From Oceanicaulis sp. BBD 1991-10 (GTDB lineage Bacteria; Pseudomonadota; Alphaproteobacteria; Caulobacterales; Maricaulaceae): DNA of 35,416 nt. Positions 23,339 to 31,985 of this stretch are shown here, piece by piece (the stretch's first letter is position 1; the number at the start of each line of letters is the position of its first letter). The notes under the pieces were generated by a model, which saw only the letters and a list, made by a program, of their open reading frames with translations, searched no databases and was not told where the DNA came from. The position numbers and the translations under genes are program-made. The DNA is taken from the NCBI GenBank assembly GCA_001657295.1, contig LYSW01000027.1:1-35416 (forward strand), given 5' to 3'.

Positions 23339-24412
23339 ATGGCGATGACGATTTGTTTTCGCGGGGCGTGGCGCGTCCTGACCGGCCTGTTTCTGGCGGT
23401 GATCCTGTCCGCCGCCGCCCTGGCGCAGCCCTTCATCGTGCAGGGCGTCGAAATCGACGCCACGGCGAACAGCGCCTTTGAAGCCCAGCGCCAGGCGATG
23501 GCCGACGGCCAGGTGCGTGCGGCGCGCATCTTGATCGAGCGCCTCACGCTTCCTGAAGACCGCTTCGATCTGGATCTGGAATTCATGACCGCGGACACCG
23601 CCGCCGGTTTGATCGCCGGCCTGCAGATCTCCGACGAACAGCGCTCTTCGACGCGCTATCGCGGCGTCCTGGCGGTGGAGTTCGACCGCCGGGCGGTCGC
23701 GCGCTTCTTCGAGCAGGAGGGGCTGCCCTTCGTGCAAAGCCCCGCTGCGCCGGTGCTGGTGATTCCGGTCGCCAACGCCGGATCGGGCCCGGTGATCTCC
23801 CAGGGCGGCTGGGGCGAGGCCTGGGCGCGGGGCGGGTTTGAGAACGCATTGACGCCCTTTATCGCATTCGACCCCGCCGGTCCGGCGGGCGGCGTCGTAT
23901 CGGTCAGCGAAGCGCTGTCCATGAATGAAGCCGCGCTTCGCGCCGCCGCCGAGTATTACGGCGTGGACGCGGTCGCGGTGCTCACCGCGCGCTCCGGCGC
24001 CGGCGCGGTGCGTTCGGGCGGCAATCTGATGCGCTTCAGCGACGAGGGCGCAATCGTGGAGGCCCTGCCGCAGATCAGCGCGAGCGGCGGCTACGCCGCC
24101 GCCGCCGCGCGTTTCGTGGCGGACCGGGAGATGGAATGGAAGCGGGCCGCCATCGTGCGCGACGCCAGCGAGGCGGAGCTGTCGATCACAGTGGTTTACG
24201 GGTCGCTCGTTGAATGGCGCCGCTTGCAGTCGGCGGTGGCCGGCGCGGCGCTGATCCAGGATGCGCGCCTGGACGCGCTCTCCCGCTCCGGCGCGGCGAT
24301 GACCTTGGTTCATCGCGGCACGCGCGATCAATTATCCGCCGAGCTGGCGGCGCGCGGCGCCGAGCTGGTTGAGGACGCCGATCTGGGATGGACGGTGCGC
24401 AGCCGCCGATGA
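23339..24412 (+). CDS. exported DUF2066 protein
   Basis: A 357-aa protein with an N-terminal signal peptide (RVLTGLFLAVILSAAALAQ, cleavage near residue 29). The mature part begins FIVQGVEIDATANSAFEAQRQAMADGQVRAARILIERL, the usual opening of DUF2066 proteins, and contains VEFDRRAVARFFEQEGLPFV. The function of DUF2066 is not known to me. The mature N-terminal half resembles domains seen in periplasmic or outer-membrane-associated proteins. The last four bases overlap the hda start as ATGA, so the exported protein and the cytoplasmic replication regulator are translationally coupled. The same pairing is seen in other alphaproteobacteria. Confidence 0.85.
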   Translation: MAMTICFRGAWRVLTGLFLAVILSAAALAQPFIVQGVEIDATANSAFEAQRQAMADGQVRAARILIERLTLPEDRFDLDLEFMTADTAAGLIAGLQISDEQRSSTRYRGVLAVEFDRRAVARFFEQEGLPFVQSPAAPVLVIPVANAGSGPVISQGGWGEAWARGGFENALTPFIAFDPAGPAGGVVSVSEALSMNEAALRAAAEYYGVDAVAVLTARSGAGAVRSGGNLMRFSDEGAIVEALPQISASGGYAAAAARFVADREMEWKRAAIVRDASEAELSITVVYGSLVEWRRLQSAVAGAALIQDARLDALSRSGAAMTLVHRGTRDQLSAELAARGAELVEDADLGWTVRSRR

Positions 24413-25080
24413 AGGTCAGCCAGCTCGCCCTCGATCTGGCGTTGTCGCCGGACTATAGCGAGGCCGCATTCTGCATCACCGAGGCCAACGCCGTCGCCTA
24501 CAAGGCTGTTCAGCGCTGGCCGCAATGGCGCATGGGCCATCTTCTTCTGCTCGGCCCGGCCGGCTGCGGCAAGACGCATCTGTCCCGAATCTGGTCCGCC
24601 CGCGCCGGCGCGGTGAGCTTGCCGGCCGCGCAGCTGAGCCAGGCCATGCGCACGGTTCAGCGCGGCGCCGCAGTGCTGCTGGAGGATCTGCATGCCGGCG
24701 TCGATGAGGACGGCCTTTTCCATTTGCTGAACCGTGCGGCGGGCGACGCGGGCGTGACGGTGTTGATGACGGCGTCCCGCCCGCCGGCGGACTGGCCCGT
24801 GGCGCTGCCGGATCTGGCGTCCCGGCTTGCGGCTTCGGAATCGGCGGTGCTTCACGAGCCCGATGATGATCTGCTGCGTCAGGTGATGGACAAGCTGTTG
24901 CGCGACCGGCGCACCCCCATCAAGGCGGGGGTTCTGGAGTATTTGCTGGCGCGCATGGAGCGCTCGGTGGACTATGCCCGCGCATTGACCGCATGGCTGG
25001 ATCGCGAGGCGCTGGCGCGTAAGGGCCCGGTCACGCGCACCCTTGCGCGTGAGGGGTTAGCCGCTTTATCCAGCGAGTAG
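24409..25080 (+). CDS. hda: DnaA regulatory inactivator Hda (HdaA)
   Basis: Hda, with the beta clamp, stimulates ATP hydrolysis on DnaA and so prevents re-initiation of replication. The 223-aa protein begins MKVSQLALDL, a clamp-binding motif of the QLxLxL type at residues 5-10. The AAA+ core has Walker A GPAGCGKTHL at 49-58, a Walker B-like AVLLEDLHAG, sensor-I VLMTASRPPADW and the box VII region LASRLAASESAVL. It lacks the DnaA DNA-binding domain, which separates it from DnaA. The start overlaps the DUF2066 stop. In Caulobacter HdaA is essential and lies near ppk, as here. Confidence 0.92.
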   Translation: MKVSQLALDLALSPDYSEAAFCITEANAVAYKAVQRWPQWRMGHLLLLGPAGCGKTHLSRIWSARAGAVSLPAAQLSQAMRTVQRGAAVLLEDLHAGVDEDGLFHLLNRAAGDAGVTVLMTASRPPADWPVALPDLASRLAASESAVLHEPDDDLLRQVMDKLLRDRRTPIKAGVLEYLLARMERSVDYARALTAWLDREALARKGPVTRTLAREGLAALSSE

Positions 25081-25119
25081 ATGCGTGAGGGCGCGCGATT
25101 CCGCGCCAGGGAGTCCGCC

Positions 25120-27300
25120 ATGACCGAAGCCGCGCCGATCAACGCCGATGCAGGACCGCCGGTGGAGGCCGCCGAACGCTATCTGAACCGGGAGCTGTCC
25201 TGGCTGCAGTTCAACTGGCGGGTCCTCGAGGAGGCGCGCAATCCGGCGCATCCGATTCTCGAGCGCCTACGCTTTCTCTCAATCTCGGCCAGCAATCTGG
25301 ACGAGTTTTACATGGTCCGCGTGGCCGGCCTGCGCGCCCAGGTGCGCAACGGCGTGGACCGTCCGGGTCTGGACGGCCTGTCGCCCAGCGAGCAGCTCGA
25401 AGCGATCAGCGTCGCGGTTTCCGAGCTGATGGACGCGCAGCAGGCCTGCTGGCGCGAGATCCGCGAGCTGATGGAAGGCGAAGCCGTCACGCTGGTGAAT
25501 GCCGACGAGCTGTCCGGGCGCGAGAAAGCCTGGCTGCGTGACGACTTCCTCGCCCATACGCTTCCTGTCATCACGCCGCTGGCCATTGATCCGGCTCACC
25601 CATTTCCTTTCATCCCCAATCTCGGCTTCGCCTTGGCGCTCAAGCTGCGCCGCAAGGGCGACGCGCGCACGATGAACGCGCTGCTGCCATTGCCGGTCGG
25701 CGTGAAGCGTTTCATTGAAACTCCGTGCAGCGACCGCGATGGGCAAGGCCGTCCGGTCAAACGTTTCATCGCGCTGGAGACCATCCTCACGCTGTTCATC
25801 GACGCCTTGTTTCCTGGGTTTGAGGTCCTCGGGCAGGGCGCCTTCCGGATCATTCGCGACAGCGATATCGAGATCGAAGAAGAAGCCGAGGATCTGGTTC
25901 GCGAATTCGAGCAATTGCTCAAGCAACGCCGGCGCGGAGTGCTGGTCCGCCTGAAGCTGGAAGCCTCCATGCCGGAGGATTTGCGCCGCTTCATCATCCA
26001 GCAGCTCCACGCGGAACGTCAGGACATTCAGCTGGTCGACGGCCTGTTGGGGCTGGCGCAGCTTTCCCAGCTCATTCCCGATGACCGGAACGAGTTGAAA
26101 TTCACGCCTTATGAGCCGCGTTTCCCGGAGCGCATCAAGGATTTCGGCGGGGATGTCTTCGCGGCCATCAGGGCCAAAGACCTGATCGTCCATCATCCCT
26201 ATGAAAGCTTCGACGTGGTGGTGGAGTTCCTGCGTCAGGCCACCGCCGATCCCGATGTCATCGCCATCAAGCAGACGCTGTATCGCACGTCGAAAAACTC
26301 CCCGGTCATCGCGGCCCTCATCGAAGCGGCCGAAGCGGGCAAGAATGTCACGGCGCTGGTGGAGCTGAAGGCGCGGTTTGACGAAGAGGCGAACTTGAAA
26401 TGGGCGCGCGATTTGGAGCGCGCCGGGGTTCAAGTCGTCTACGGCTTCATTGAGTATAAGACCCACGCGAAAATCTCGCTCGTGGTGCGGCGCGAGGGCG
26501 CCGAGCTGAAGACCTACGCCCATTTCGGAACGGGCAATTATCATCCCATCACGGCCCGGATTTACACCGATTTGTCGCTGTTCACCGCCGACCCGGCCTA
26601 TGGCCGCGATGCGGGCCGCATTTTTAATTACATCACCGGCTATGCGCCGCCGCAGAGCCTTGAAAAGCTGGTGATCAGCCCGACCCAGATGCTCGATTTC
26701 CTGTGCGGGAAGATCGACCGGGAGATCGCCAATGCGAAGGCCGGCAAACCGGCGGCGGTGTGGGCGAAGATGAATTCGGTCGTCCATCCCCGCGTGATCG
26801 ACAAGCTTTACGAGGCGAGCCAGGCGGGCGTGCGTTGCGAACTGATCATTCGCGGCATTTGCTGTCTTCGTCCCGGGGTTCCAGGCCTGTCGGAGAATAT
26901 CCGCGTCAAATCGATCGTCGGTCGTTTCCTGGAGCATTCCCGCATCGCCTGCTTCGCCAATGGCGCGCCCATGCCCAGCCCGCAGGCGGAAGTCTATATC
27001 TCCAGCGCCGACTGGATGACGCGCAATCTGGACCGCCGGATCGAGACTTTGTGTCCCGTGGAGAACCCCACGGTGCACCGGCAGGTGCTGGATCAGATCA
27101 TGGTCGCCAATCTCAATGACGAGACCCAATCCTGGTATATGGATCCCGATGGCGGCTATCAGCGCGTCGACGCCGCCGCGCTTGAGGATCCATTTTCCGC
27201 CCACGCCTACTTCATGACGAATCCCAGCCTGTCCGGACGCGGACAGGCCCTGAAGCACGACCAGCCGCCGGCCTTCTCTCATATCGGCGAACGGACCTAG
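25120..27300 (+). CDS. ppk: polyphosphate kinase PPK1
   Basis: PPK1 reversibly polymerises the gamma phosphate of ATP into polyphosphate. The start at 25120 is chosen because AGGGAG lies six bases upstream. The in-frame ATG at 25081 follows hda directly with no ribosome site. The resulting 726 aa show the four-domain family layout: N domain [19 protein letters not shown], head domain [17 protein letters not shown], and the two phospholipase-D-like C domains with [16 protein letters not shown], the autophosphorylated histidine in [10 protein letters not shown] (His449), [16 protein letters not shown] and [12 protein letters not shown]. Three bases separate it from ppx, making a synthesis-degradation pair. 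Confidence 0.96.
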   Translation: MTEAAPINADAGPPVEAAERYLNRELSWLQFNWRVLEEARNPAHPILERLRFLSISASNLDEFYMVRVAGLRAQVRNGVDRPGLDGLSPSEQLEAISVAVSELMDAQQACWREIRELMEGEAVTLVNADELSGREKAWLRDDFLAHTLPVITPLAIDPAHPFPFIPNLGFALALKLRRKGDARTMNALLPLPVGVKRFIETPCSDRDGQGRPVKRFIALETILTLFIDALFPGFEVLGQGAFRIIRDSDIEIEEEAEDLVREFEQLLKQRRRGVLVRLKLEASMPEDLRRFIIQQLHAERQDIQLVDGLLGLAQLSQLIPDDRNELKFTPYEPRFPERIKDFGGDVFAAIRAKDLIVHHPYESFDVVVEFLRQATADPDVIAIKQTLYRTSKNSPVIAALIEAAEAGKNVTALVELKARFDEEANLKWARDLERAGVQVVYGFIEYKTHAKISLVVRREGAELKTYAHFGTGNYHPITARIYTDLSLFTADPAYGRDAGRIFNYITGYAPPQSLEKLVISPTQMLDFLCGKIDREIANAKAGKPAAVWAKMNSVVHPRVIDKLYEASQAGVRCELIIRGICCLRPGVPGLSENIRVKSIVGRFLEHSRIACFANGAPMPSPQAEVYISSADWMTRNLDRRIETLCPVENPTVHRQVLDQIMVANLNDETQSWYMDPDGGYQRVDAAALEDPFSAHAYFMTNPSLSGRGQALKHDQPPAFSHIGERT

Positions 27301-27303
27301 GCC

Positions 27304-28827
27304 TTGTCGAAGCGCCCCTTTGTCGACGCCGCTCCGAGCGCAGCGGAACGGGACGCCGGCCCCCGCGACGTTGCGGTGATCGACATCGGCTCAAACTCGG
27401 TTCGCCTGGTCCAGTTCCGGGTCGAAGGGCGCGCGCTCTGGCCTGTGTTCAACGAAAAGACCATGGCGGGGCTGGGACGCGGCGTGGGGGAGACCGGCCG
27501 TCTGAATCCAGACGGCGTGAAGACGAGCTTGCGGGTGCTGAAGCGCTTTTCGGTCCTGCTGGACGCCAAGGGCGTCGCCGACCGCCGGGCCGTCGCCACC
27601 GCGGCGGTGCGCGAGAGCCGGGACGGCGAGGATTTCATCGCTCGGGCCGAAGCGGCGACGGGGATGAAGATCGAAACCCTGTCCGGCGAAGAAGAAGGGC
27701 GACGCTCCGCCCTCGGCGTGCTCAATGGCGTTGGCGAAGCCGATGGTTTAACGGGCGATCTGGGCGGTTCCAGTCTGGAGTTGACGGCGCTCAGGGGGCG
27801 CGAGATCGGCGCTTCAATCTCTCTGCCTTTAGGCCCGCTCGCAGTCGGGACCGCCGATCTGAAACGGGCCAAGGCGGCGATCGACGCCGAGCTGGCGTCG
27901 GTGTCGAAGCTCGTCAAGAAATCCGGTTCGACTTTCTATGCGGTCGGCGGCGCCTGGCGGGCCTTCGCGCACCTGGCGCTGGCGGTCGACGAGGATTACC
28001 CGCTGCGCCTGCTGCATCAATTCAGCCTGTCTGCGCGCCAGGTCGAGCAGGTCGCCGCGTTCGCCATGTCGCAGAGCGAAGCGTCGCTGGCCTCGGTTCC
28101 CGACATATCCAGCCGCCGCGCCGCCGGGCTGCCCTATGCGGCGCTCCTGCTGTCCAGGATCATGAAGAAGGGGCGCTTCGAGCAGGTGATGATTTCCGCG
28201 AACGGCCTGCGGGAAGGCGTGGTGTGCGCGGCGAATCCGGACCTGGTCAGCGAGGGCGACCCGCTGATCTCCGGCGCGGAGGCGCTGGCGCGTTCCGTCG
28301 CGCCGGAACCGGATTTCGGCCGCGCGCTGGAAGCATGGATCGAGCCGGCTTTCGCCGAGGAGACGGCGGTTTTCGGCCATCGGCGCGACCGGGCGTTGCG
28401 CGCCGCCGCGGCGCGACTGGCCGATCTGGGCGCCCGGATGCATCCAGATCACCGCGCCGAGCTCACCGCGACGCAGATTCTCTACGCCCCGATCGGCGGC
28501 GTGACCCATGCCGAGCGCGCCTTCCTGGCGCTGACCTTGCACCATCGATACGCGGGCAAGCGGTCGCGCGACGCGGATTGCGCCTCCCGGCGCCTGCTCG
28601 ACGATGACGGCGAAACGGCGGCCTTGAAATTGGGACTGGCGCTGCGGCTTGGCGCGGCGCTCTCCGGTCGCTCGGCGAGCGTGCTCGGCGCGTTCAGTTT
28701 GAAGCGTAGCAAGTCGACTTTGGCCCTGACCGTCGAGGCTGGCGGCGAAGCCTTGGTGGTGGACCGCGCGCTACAGCGCTTCGAACAGCTTGCGAGCATA
28801 TTCGGGCTTGAGCCTAAAGTGATGTGA
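27304..28827 (+). CDS. ppx: exopolyphosphatase Ppx/GppA family
   Basis: Ppx removes terminal phosphates from polyphosphate. GppA relatives act on pppGpp. The 507-aa protein of the sugar-kinase/Hsp70 actin-like fold shows AVIDIGSNSVRLVQF at residues 24-38, ATAAVRESRDGEDF, SGEEEGRRSALGVL, GDLGGSSLEL and YAVGGAWRAFAHLAL, then a long C-terminal helical domain. The start is TTG at 27304 with no convincing ribosome site, four bases after ppk. Translation may depend on ribosomes finishing ppk, which would hold the hydrolase below the kinase. The ppk-adjacent position favours Ppx over GppA. Confidence 0.92.
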   Translation: MSKRPFVDAAPSAAERDAGPRDVAVIDIGSNSVRLVQFRVEGRALWPVFNEKTMAGLGRGVGETGRLNPDGVKTSLRVLKRFSVLLDAKGVADRRAVATAAVRESRDGEDFIARAEAATGMKIETLSGEEEGRRSALGVLNGVGEADGLTGDLGGSSLELTALRGREIGASISLPLGPLAVGTADLKRAKAAIDAELASVSKLVKKSGSTFYAVGGAWRAFAHLALAVDEDYPLRLLHQFSLSARQVEQVAAFAMSQSEASLASVPDISSRRAAGLPYAALLLSRIMKKGRFEQVMISANGLREGVVCAANPDLVSEGDPLISGAEALARSVAPEPDFGRALEAWIEPAFAEETAVFGHRRDRALRAAAARLADLGARMHPDHRAELTATQILYAPIGGVTHAERAFLALTLHHRYAGKRSRDADCASRRLLDDDGETAALKLGLALRLGAALSGRSASVLGAFSLKRSKSTLALTVEAGGEALVVDRALQRFEQLASIFGLEPKVM

Positions 28828-28831
28828 CGAA

Positions 28832-28845
28832 GGCGGAAATCCGCC
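28832..28845 (+). terminator. weak hairpin after ppx
   Basis: GGCGG, AAAT, CCGCC, five bases after the ppx stop. TTTT follows about 13 bases later, too far for a classical terminator. A possible 3' end, at low confidence. Confidence 0.3.
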
Positions 28846-28928
28846 CATCGCGGTCGAATTTTCGGGTAATCTGGAATGGTTTGCGCTAGAAGTAAGCGTT
28901 ATCGGAAACTGAGCTTTGGGAGGCTGCC

Positions 28929-29870
28929 ATGAAAGCCCTGTTTGCAACCACCGCCCTGTCCGCCGTCCTGCTCGCCGCCTGCGGCCAACCCGCCGCCGAG
29001 CCTGAAGCCGAAGTCGACGCGGGCGCGGATGCGGCCGCCGAGACGCCTGCGGACGCGGTCCAGGACGCCGAGCCGGAAGCGCCGGCGGAGCCCGCGCTTG
29101 AAGGCGACGCGCTGGACGCCGTGCTGGCGCATGCGCGGCGGGACGCCGACCGGGCGCGCGATGAATTCCGCCACCCTGGCGAGACATTGCGCTTTTTCGA
29201 AGTCGAGCCGAACCACACCGTGGTCGAAGCTCTGCCCGGCGGCGGCTGGTATAGCCGCATTCTGGTGCCCTACACCCAGGACGAAGGGCGCTATCTGGCG
29301 ATCAATTATCCCATGCCGGTGTATGAGCAGATTTTCGGCGACCGGCTCAATGACGGCCTTCGCGCCCGCCTGGAAGGCTGGGAGGAAAGCTTCCCGATCC
29401 AATCTGCGGAATGGGGCGGGTTCGCCGACGGCGCCTTCCGGTTCGGCGGCGTGCCGGAGGAATTCGTCGGTCAGGCCGACCGGGTCCTTTATATCCGCGC
29501 GCTGCACAATATGGCCCGGACCGGCAATCTCGACGTCGCGGTCAACGACGCCTACGCCTTGCTGAGGCCGGGCGGCCTCGTCGGGGTGGTGCAGCACCGC
29601 GCGCCCTATGACGAAGTCGACGAACGCGCCGACGGCAATCGGGGCTATTTGCGCCAGGCCGACGTGATCGACGCCTTTGAAGCGGCGGGCTTCGAGCTGG
29701 TCGCCGCCTCCGACATCAATGCGAACCCGTTCGATACGGCCGATTATGATGTCGGCGTGTGGGCCCTGCCGCCGTCCAATCGCGGCGACGCCGACGAGGA
29801 GGATATCCCGCCGCTGCAATCGGTGGGCGAATCCGATCGCATGACCTTGAAATTCCGCAAGCCGGAATAG
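28929..29870 (+). CDS. exported methyltransferase-like lipoprotein (COG4798 type)
   Basis: The 313-aa precursor has a lipobox (LSAVLLAACGQ, Cys19), then a 40-residue acidic Ala/Glu/Asp/Pro linker and a domain that reads as a class I SAM-dependent methyltransferase. Motif I is VVEALPGGGWYSRIL, followed by YLAINYPMP, DRVLYIRALHNMARTG and AYALLRPGGLVGVVQHRAP, with FEAAGFELVAASD after it. This matches the predicted methyltransferases of COG4798, whose members often carry signal peptides. GGGAGG lies a few bases upstream of the ATG. S-adenosylmethionine is not known to be available in the periplasm, so real activity is uncertain, and the fold may have been reused for binding. A clear hairpin terminator follows. 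Confidence 0.82.
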   Translation: MKALFATTALSAVLLAACGQPAAEPEAEVDAGADAAAETPADAVQDAEPEAPAEPALEGDALDAVLAHARRDADRARDEFRHPGETLRFFEVEPNHTVVEALPGGGWYSRILVPYTQDEGRYLAINYPMPVYEQIFGDRLNDGLRARLEGWEESFPIQSAEWGGFADGAFRFGGVPEEFVGQADRVLYIRALHNMARTGNLDVAVNDAYALLRPGGLVGVVQHRAPYDEVDERADGNRGYLRQADVIDAFEAAGFELVAASDINANPFDTADYDVGVWALPPSNRGDADEEDIPPLQSVGESDRMTLKFRKPE

Positions 29871-29890
29871 GAGCGGCGAATTGAGAGGAG

Positions 29891-29918
29891 CGTCCCCCGG
29901 CTTGTCCGGGGGACGTTT
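29891..29918. terminator. terminator hairpin between the methyltransferase and dioxygenase genes
   Basis: CGTCCCCCGG (29891-29900), loop CTTGT, CCGGGGGACG (29906-29915), then TTT. Ten perfect pairs lie between convergent genes. The plus-strand U-tract is short and the minus strand has none, so it serves mainly the upstream plus-strand gene. Confidence 0.7.
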
Positions 29919-29984
29919 GCCGTAACGGCAGGCGAATCGGCCTGGGTGGCTTGGCTGGCCCCCGCCATGAAAGGGTGTTGACCG

Positions 29985-30827
29985 CTAAGGGCCCGCGATG
30001 GTGGTGCGGTGTAAGAGCCTGGCGTGGCCGTCATAGCCGCCGGTGGCCATATGCTGGGTGCAACGATTATCCCACATGACCAGCATGTCCGGCGCCCATG
30101 TGTGGGCGTAGATATTTCCTGCTTCGTGACACGCGCCGTAGAGCTCAACCAGGATCAGGAAGGCGTCTTCGTCTGAAACGCCGTGCAGGCTGCGCACATA
30201 GGCCGGATTGACAAAAAGCGTCTTCCGGCCGGTTTCCGGATGCGTCTTCACGACCGGGTGCAGCCGCGTCTGGTTGGCGCTGTCGTCGGCGATGATTGTC
30301 ATGGACCTGTCGTCGCCGTCATTGTCGCCATAGGCGCCGTCCGGCGCATATCCCAGGCTCGCCGAATGGATCGCCTGCAGCGCCTCGATCCGCGCTTTGG
30401 TCTCGTCGCTGAGCGCCTCATAGGCGGCGTAATTATTGCAAAACAGAGTGTCGCCGCCGACCGGCGGTATGACTTTGGAATGCAGCACGGTTCCGGCCGG
30501 CGGGATCTCCTGGAAGCTCCAATCGGAGTGCCAAGCGGCCGCGAATACGCTCGCCTTTTCATCAGCCTCGCGCTTCACCTCGATGATGTGCGGCCGGTCC
30601 GGCAGGGGCGCGATGAAAGGGTCGTCGCCAAACGGGCCGAAATAGCGCGTGAAGCGTTCCAGATCGTCGTGGGTCATGGGCTGATCGGGAAAGGCGAGGA
30701 CGAGATGCTCCAGCCAGGCGGCGCGGATCTCCGATACGGTCCCCGCATCGAGCGGTTTTGAGAGATCCACGCCGGTTATCGTGGCGCCCAGCGCCGCGCC
30801 GGACGGTGTGACGGTTAGTGAGCCCAT
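29985..30827 (-). CDS. TauD/TfdA family Fe(II)/2-oxoglutarate dioxygenase
   Basis: A 280-aa non-haem iron oxygenase. The iron ligands are visible as the HxD motif in AAAWHSDWSF (His100, Asp102) and the distal histidine in WDNRCTQHMA (His259). 2-oxoglutarate would be held by arginine in DGHARLLHRTT (Arg270 or Arg274) and Thr in PAGTVLHSKV. The positions agree with TauD. The opening TVTPSGAALGATITGVDLSKPL is the usual start of the family. No sulfonate ABC transporter is next to it, so taurine cannot be assumed as substrate. TauD relatives also act on sulfate esters, herbicide acids and amino acids. It is divergent from the channel gene. Confidence 0.93.
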   Translation of the reverse strand: MGSLTVTPSGAALGATITGVDLSKPLDAGTVSEIRAAWLEHLVLAFPDQPMTHDDLERFTRYFGPFGDDPFIAPLPDRPHIIEVKREADEKASVFAAAWHSDWSFQEIPPAGTVLHSKVIPPVGGDTLFCNNYAAYEALSDETKARIEALQAIHSASLGYAPDGAYGDNDGDDRSMTIIADDSANQTRLHPVVKTHPETGRKTLFVNPAYVRSLHGVSDEDAFLILVELYGACHEAGNIYAHTWAPDMLVMWDNRCTQHMATGGYDGHARLLHRTTIAGP

Positions 30828-30847
30828 GCTGAAACCCTTGGCAGGCT

Positions 30848-30873
30848 GCGTCTGTCATTGAAGCGTCAGACGC
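30848..30873. repeat. inverted repeat in the tauD-like/channel divergent gap
   Basis: GCGTCTG (30848-30854) and CAGACGC (30867-30873) are a perfect seven-base inverted repeat with a 12-base spacer, 21 bases upstream of the dioxygenase ATG. TTGACGC, a fit to the Caulobacter -35, lies on the minus strand just upstream (30894-30888), but no matching -10 was seen. The repeat could be an operator. Confidence 0.35.
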
Positions 30874-30938
30874 CGGGCGTGGCGCGTCAAGCCGGAGCAG
30901 GTTAGCGTTATGGCGCTGAAACCTGGACGTCATGCTCG

Positions 30939-31430
30939 ATGCTCTTCGCCCCGCTCGCCTTGTCCGCCGCCCTGGTGCTGGCCACCGTGGTCATCCAGAT
31001 CGCAGGGCTCGTCGTGTTGATCTGGATCATGCGCACACGGGCGAGCCGCTATGCCGGCTTCACCTATGTCATGCAGCAGATCGGCGTGATCCTGGCCGTG
31101 GTCATGGGATTGTTTCTGATCCATGCGGTGCAGATCTGGCTTTACGCCTGGGTCTATCTGGCGCTGGAGGAGTTTGAGACGCTGGAAGCCTCGCTCTACT
31201 TCTCCACCAGCTCCTTCACAACGGTGGGCTATGGCGAGATATTCCTGGAAAGCCGCTGGCGCATCGTGTCCGCGATCCAGAGCGCCAACGGCTTCCTGCT
31301 GCTGGGCTGGTCGACCATCTTCCTCATCACGGTGCTGTCGAGATTGCGGTCCGTGGAATTCGACTGGCTGGAAAGCCGGATCGATCCGGACTTGTTCGCG
31401 CCCAAACCCAAACAGGATGACACGCCGTGA
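30939..31430 (+). CDS. potassium-channel-like protein (Ion_trans_2 type)
   Basis: A 163-aa membrane protein. Helices are visible at about residues 5-31, 46-73 and 112-135, with a re-entrant pore loop at 84-101 containing SSFTTVGYGEIF. The TVGYG motif is the K+ selectivity filter (Gly97-Tyr98-Gly99). There is no voltage sensor, RCK or cyclic-nucleotide domain. The short cytoplasmic tail is rich in charge. The start at 30939 gives the longest sensible hydrophobic N-terminus, and no strong ribosome site is present. An ATG at 30932 is out of frame. Its stop overlaps the GTG of the next gene (GTGA). Function as a pore-forming tetramer is inferred from the family. Confidence 0.87.
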   Translation: MLFAPLALSAALVLATVVIQIAGLVVLIWIMRTRASRYAGFTYVMQQIGVILAVVMGLFLIHAVQIWLYAWVYLALEEFETLEASLYFSTSSFTTVGYGEIFLESRWRIVSAIQSANGFLLLGWSTIFLITVLSRLRSVEFDWLESRIDPDLFAPKPKQDDTP

Positions 31431-31903
31431 CGCGCCCGATCAATGTCCGCCCGGCGCGCTTGGAAGACGCTGATCCGATCGCGTCGATGGCGGCGGCGTT
31501 CCACGCCTTTCACGGGGCTCCGGGCGGCTTCACGGCTGACGTCATCCGCCGGGACGGATTCGGAGACCGGCCCTGGTTCGACATCCTGATCGCGGAGCAG
31601 GGACGCGAGGCGGTCGGCTATGCGCTGTTCCACAAGAGCTATGAAACCGGCCATGCCGCGCCCGGGCTCTATCTCGCCGATCTGTGGGTCGAGCCGGACG
31701 CGCGCCGCACAGGCGTGGGCGCCGCGCTGCTTCGCGCAGTGGCCAAGGCGGGTGAAGCCTGCGGCGCGCACTTCATTTGGCTGGTCGTGCAATCCTTCAA
31801 TCAGGAGGCTTTGACCTATTACGAAAAGCTTGGCGCGGGGGGCGATCGCGTGGAGGCGCGCGCGTTGATGATCCCGGACCTGCTCACCCGATTGAAACCG
31901 TGA
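31427..31903 (+). CDS. GNAT N-acetyltransferase, diamine-acetyltransferase-like
   Basis: A 158-aa GNAT enzyme. The opening INVRPARLEDADPIASMAA, the central strand VGYALFHKSYETGHAAPGLYLADLWVEP, the acetyl-CoA loop DARRTGVGAALL and the end NQEALTYYEKLGA follow the domain from strand 1 to strand 6. The overall pattern is closest to spermidine/diamine acetyltransferases (SAT type), though the acidic residue of the usual YLEDL is Ala here (YLADL), so amine specificity is doubtful. The start is GTG at 31427, overlapping the channel stop by four bases. The substrate is not known. Confidence 0.88.
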   Translation: MTRPINVRPARLEDADPIASMAAAFHAFHGAPGGFTADVIRRDGFGDRPWFDILIAEQGREAVGYALFHKSYETGHAAPGLYLADLWVEPDARRTGVGAALLRAVAKAGEACGAHFIWLVVQSFNQEALTYYEKLGAGGDRVEARALMIPDLLTRLKP

Positions 31904-31985
31904 GCATGCTCCACGGCTTGCCGCTTTGAGCCGAGGCGGGCTAAACCGGCGCAAACATTCTCAGCGCCAAAGGTTCGCCGCGTCC

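Noticed and set aside
25279-27282. 667-codon open frame opposite ppk
   Set aside because: Shadow of ppk. Composition is Arg/Gln/His/Asp-rich with no motif.
28868-28900. GGAAT and CGTT before the methyltransferase-like gene as an EcfG stress promoter
   Set aside because: The consensus is GGAAC with 16-17 bases before CGTT. Here the last base differs and the spacing is about 19.
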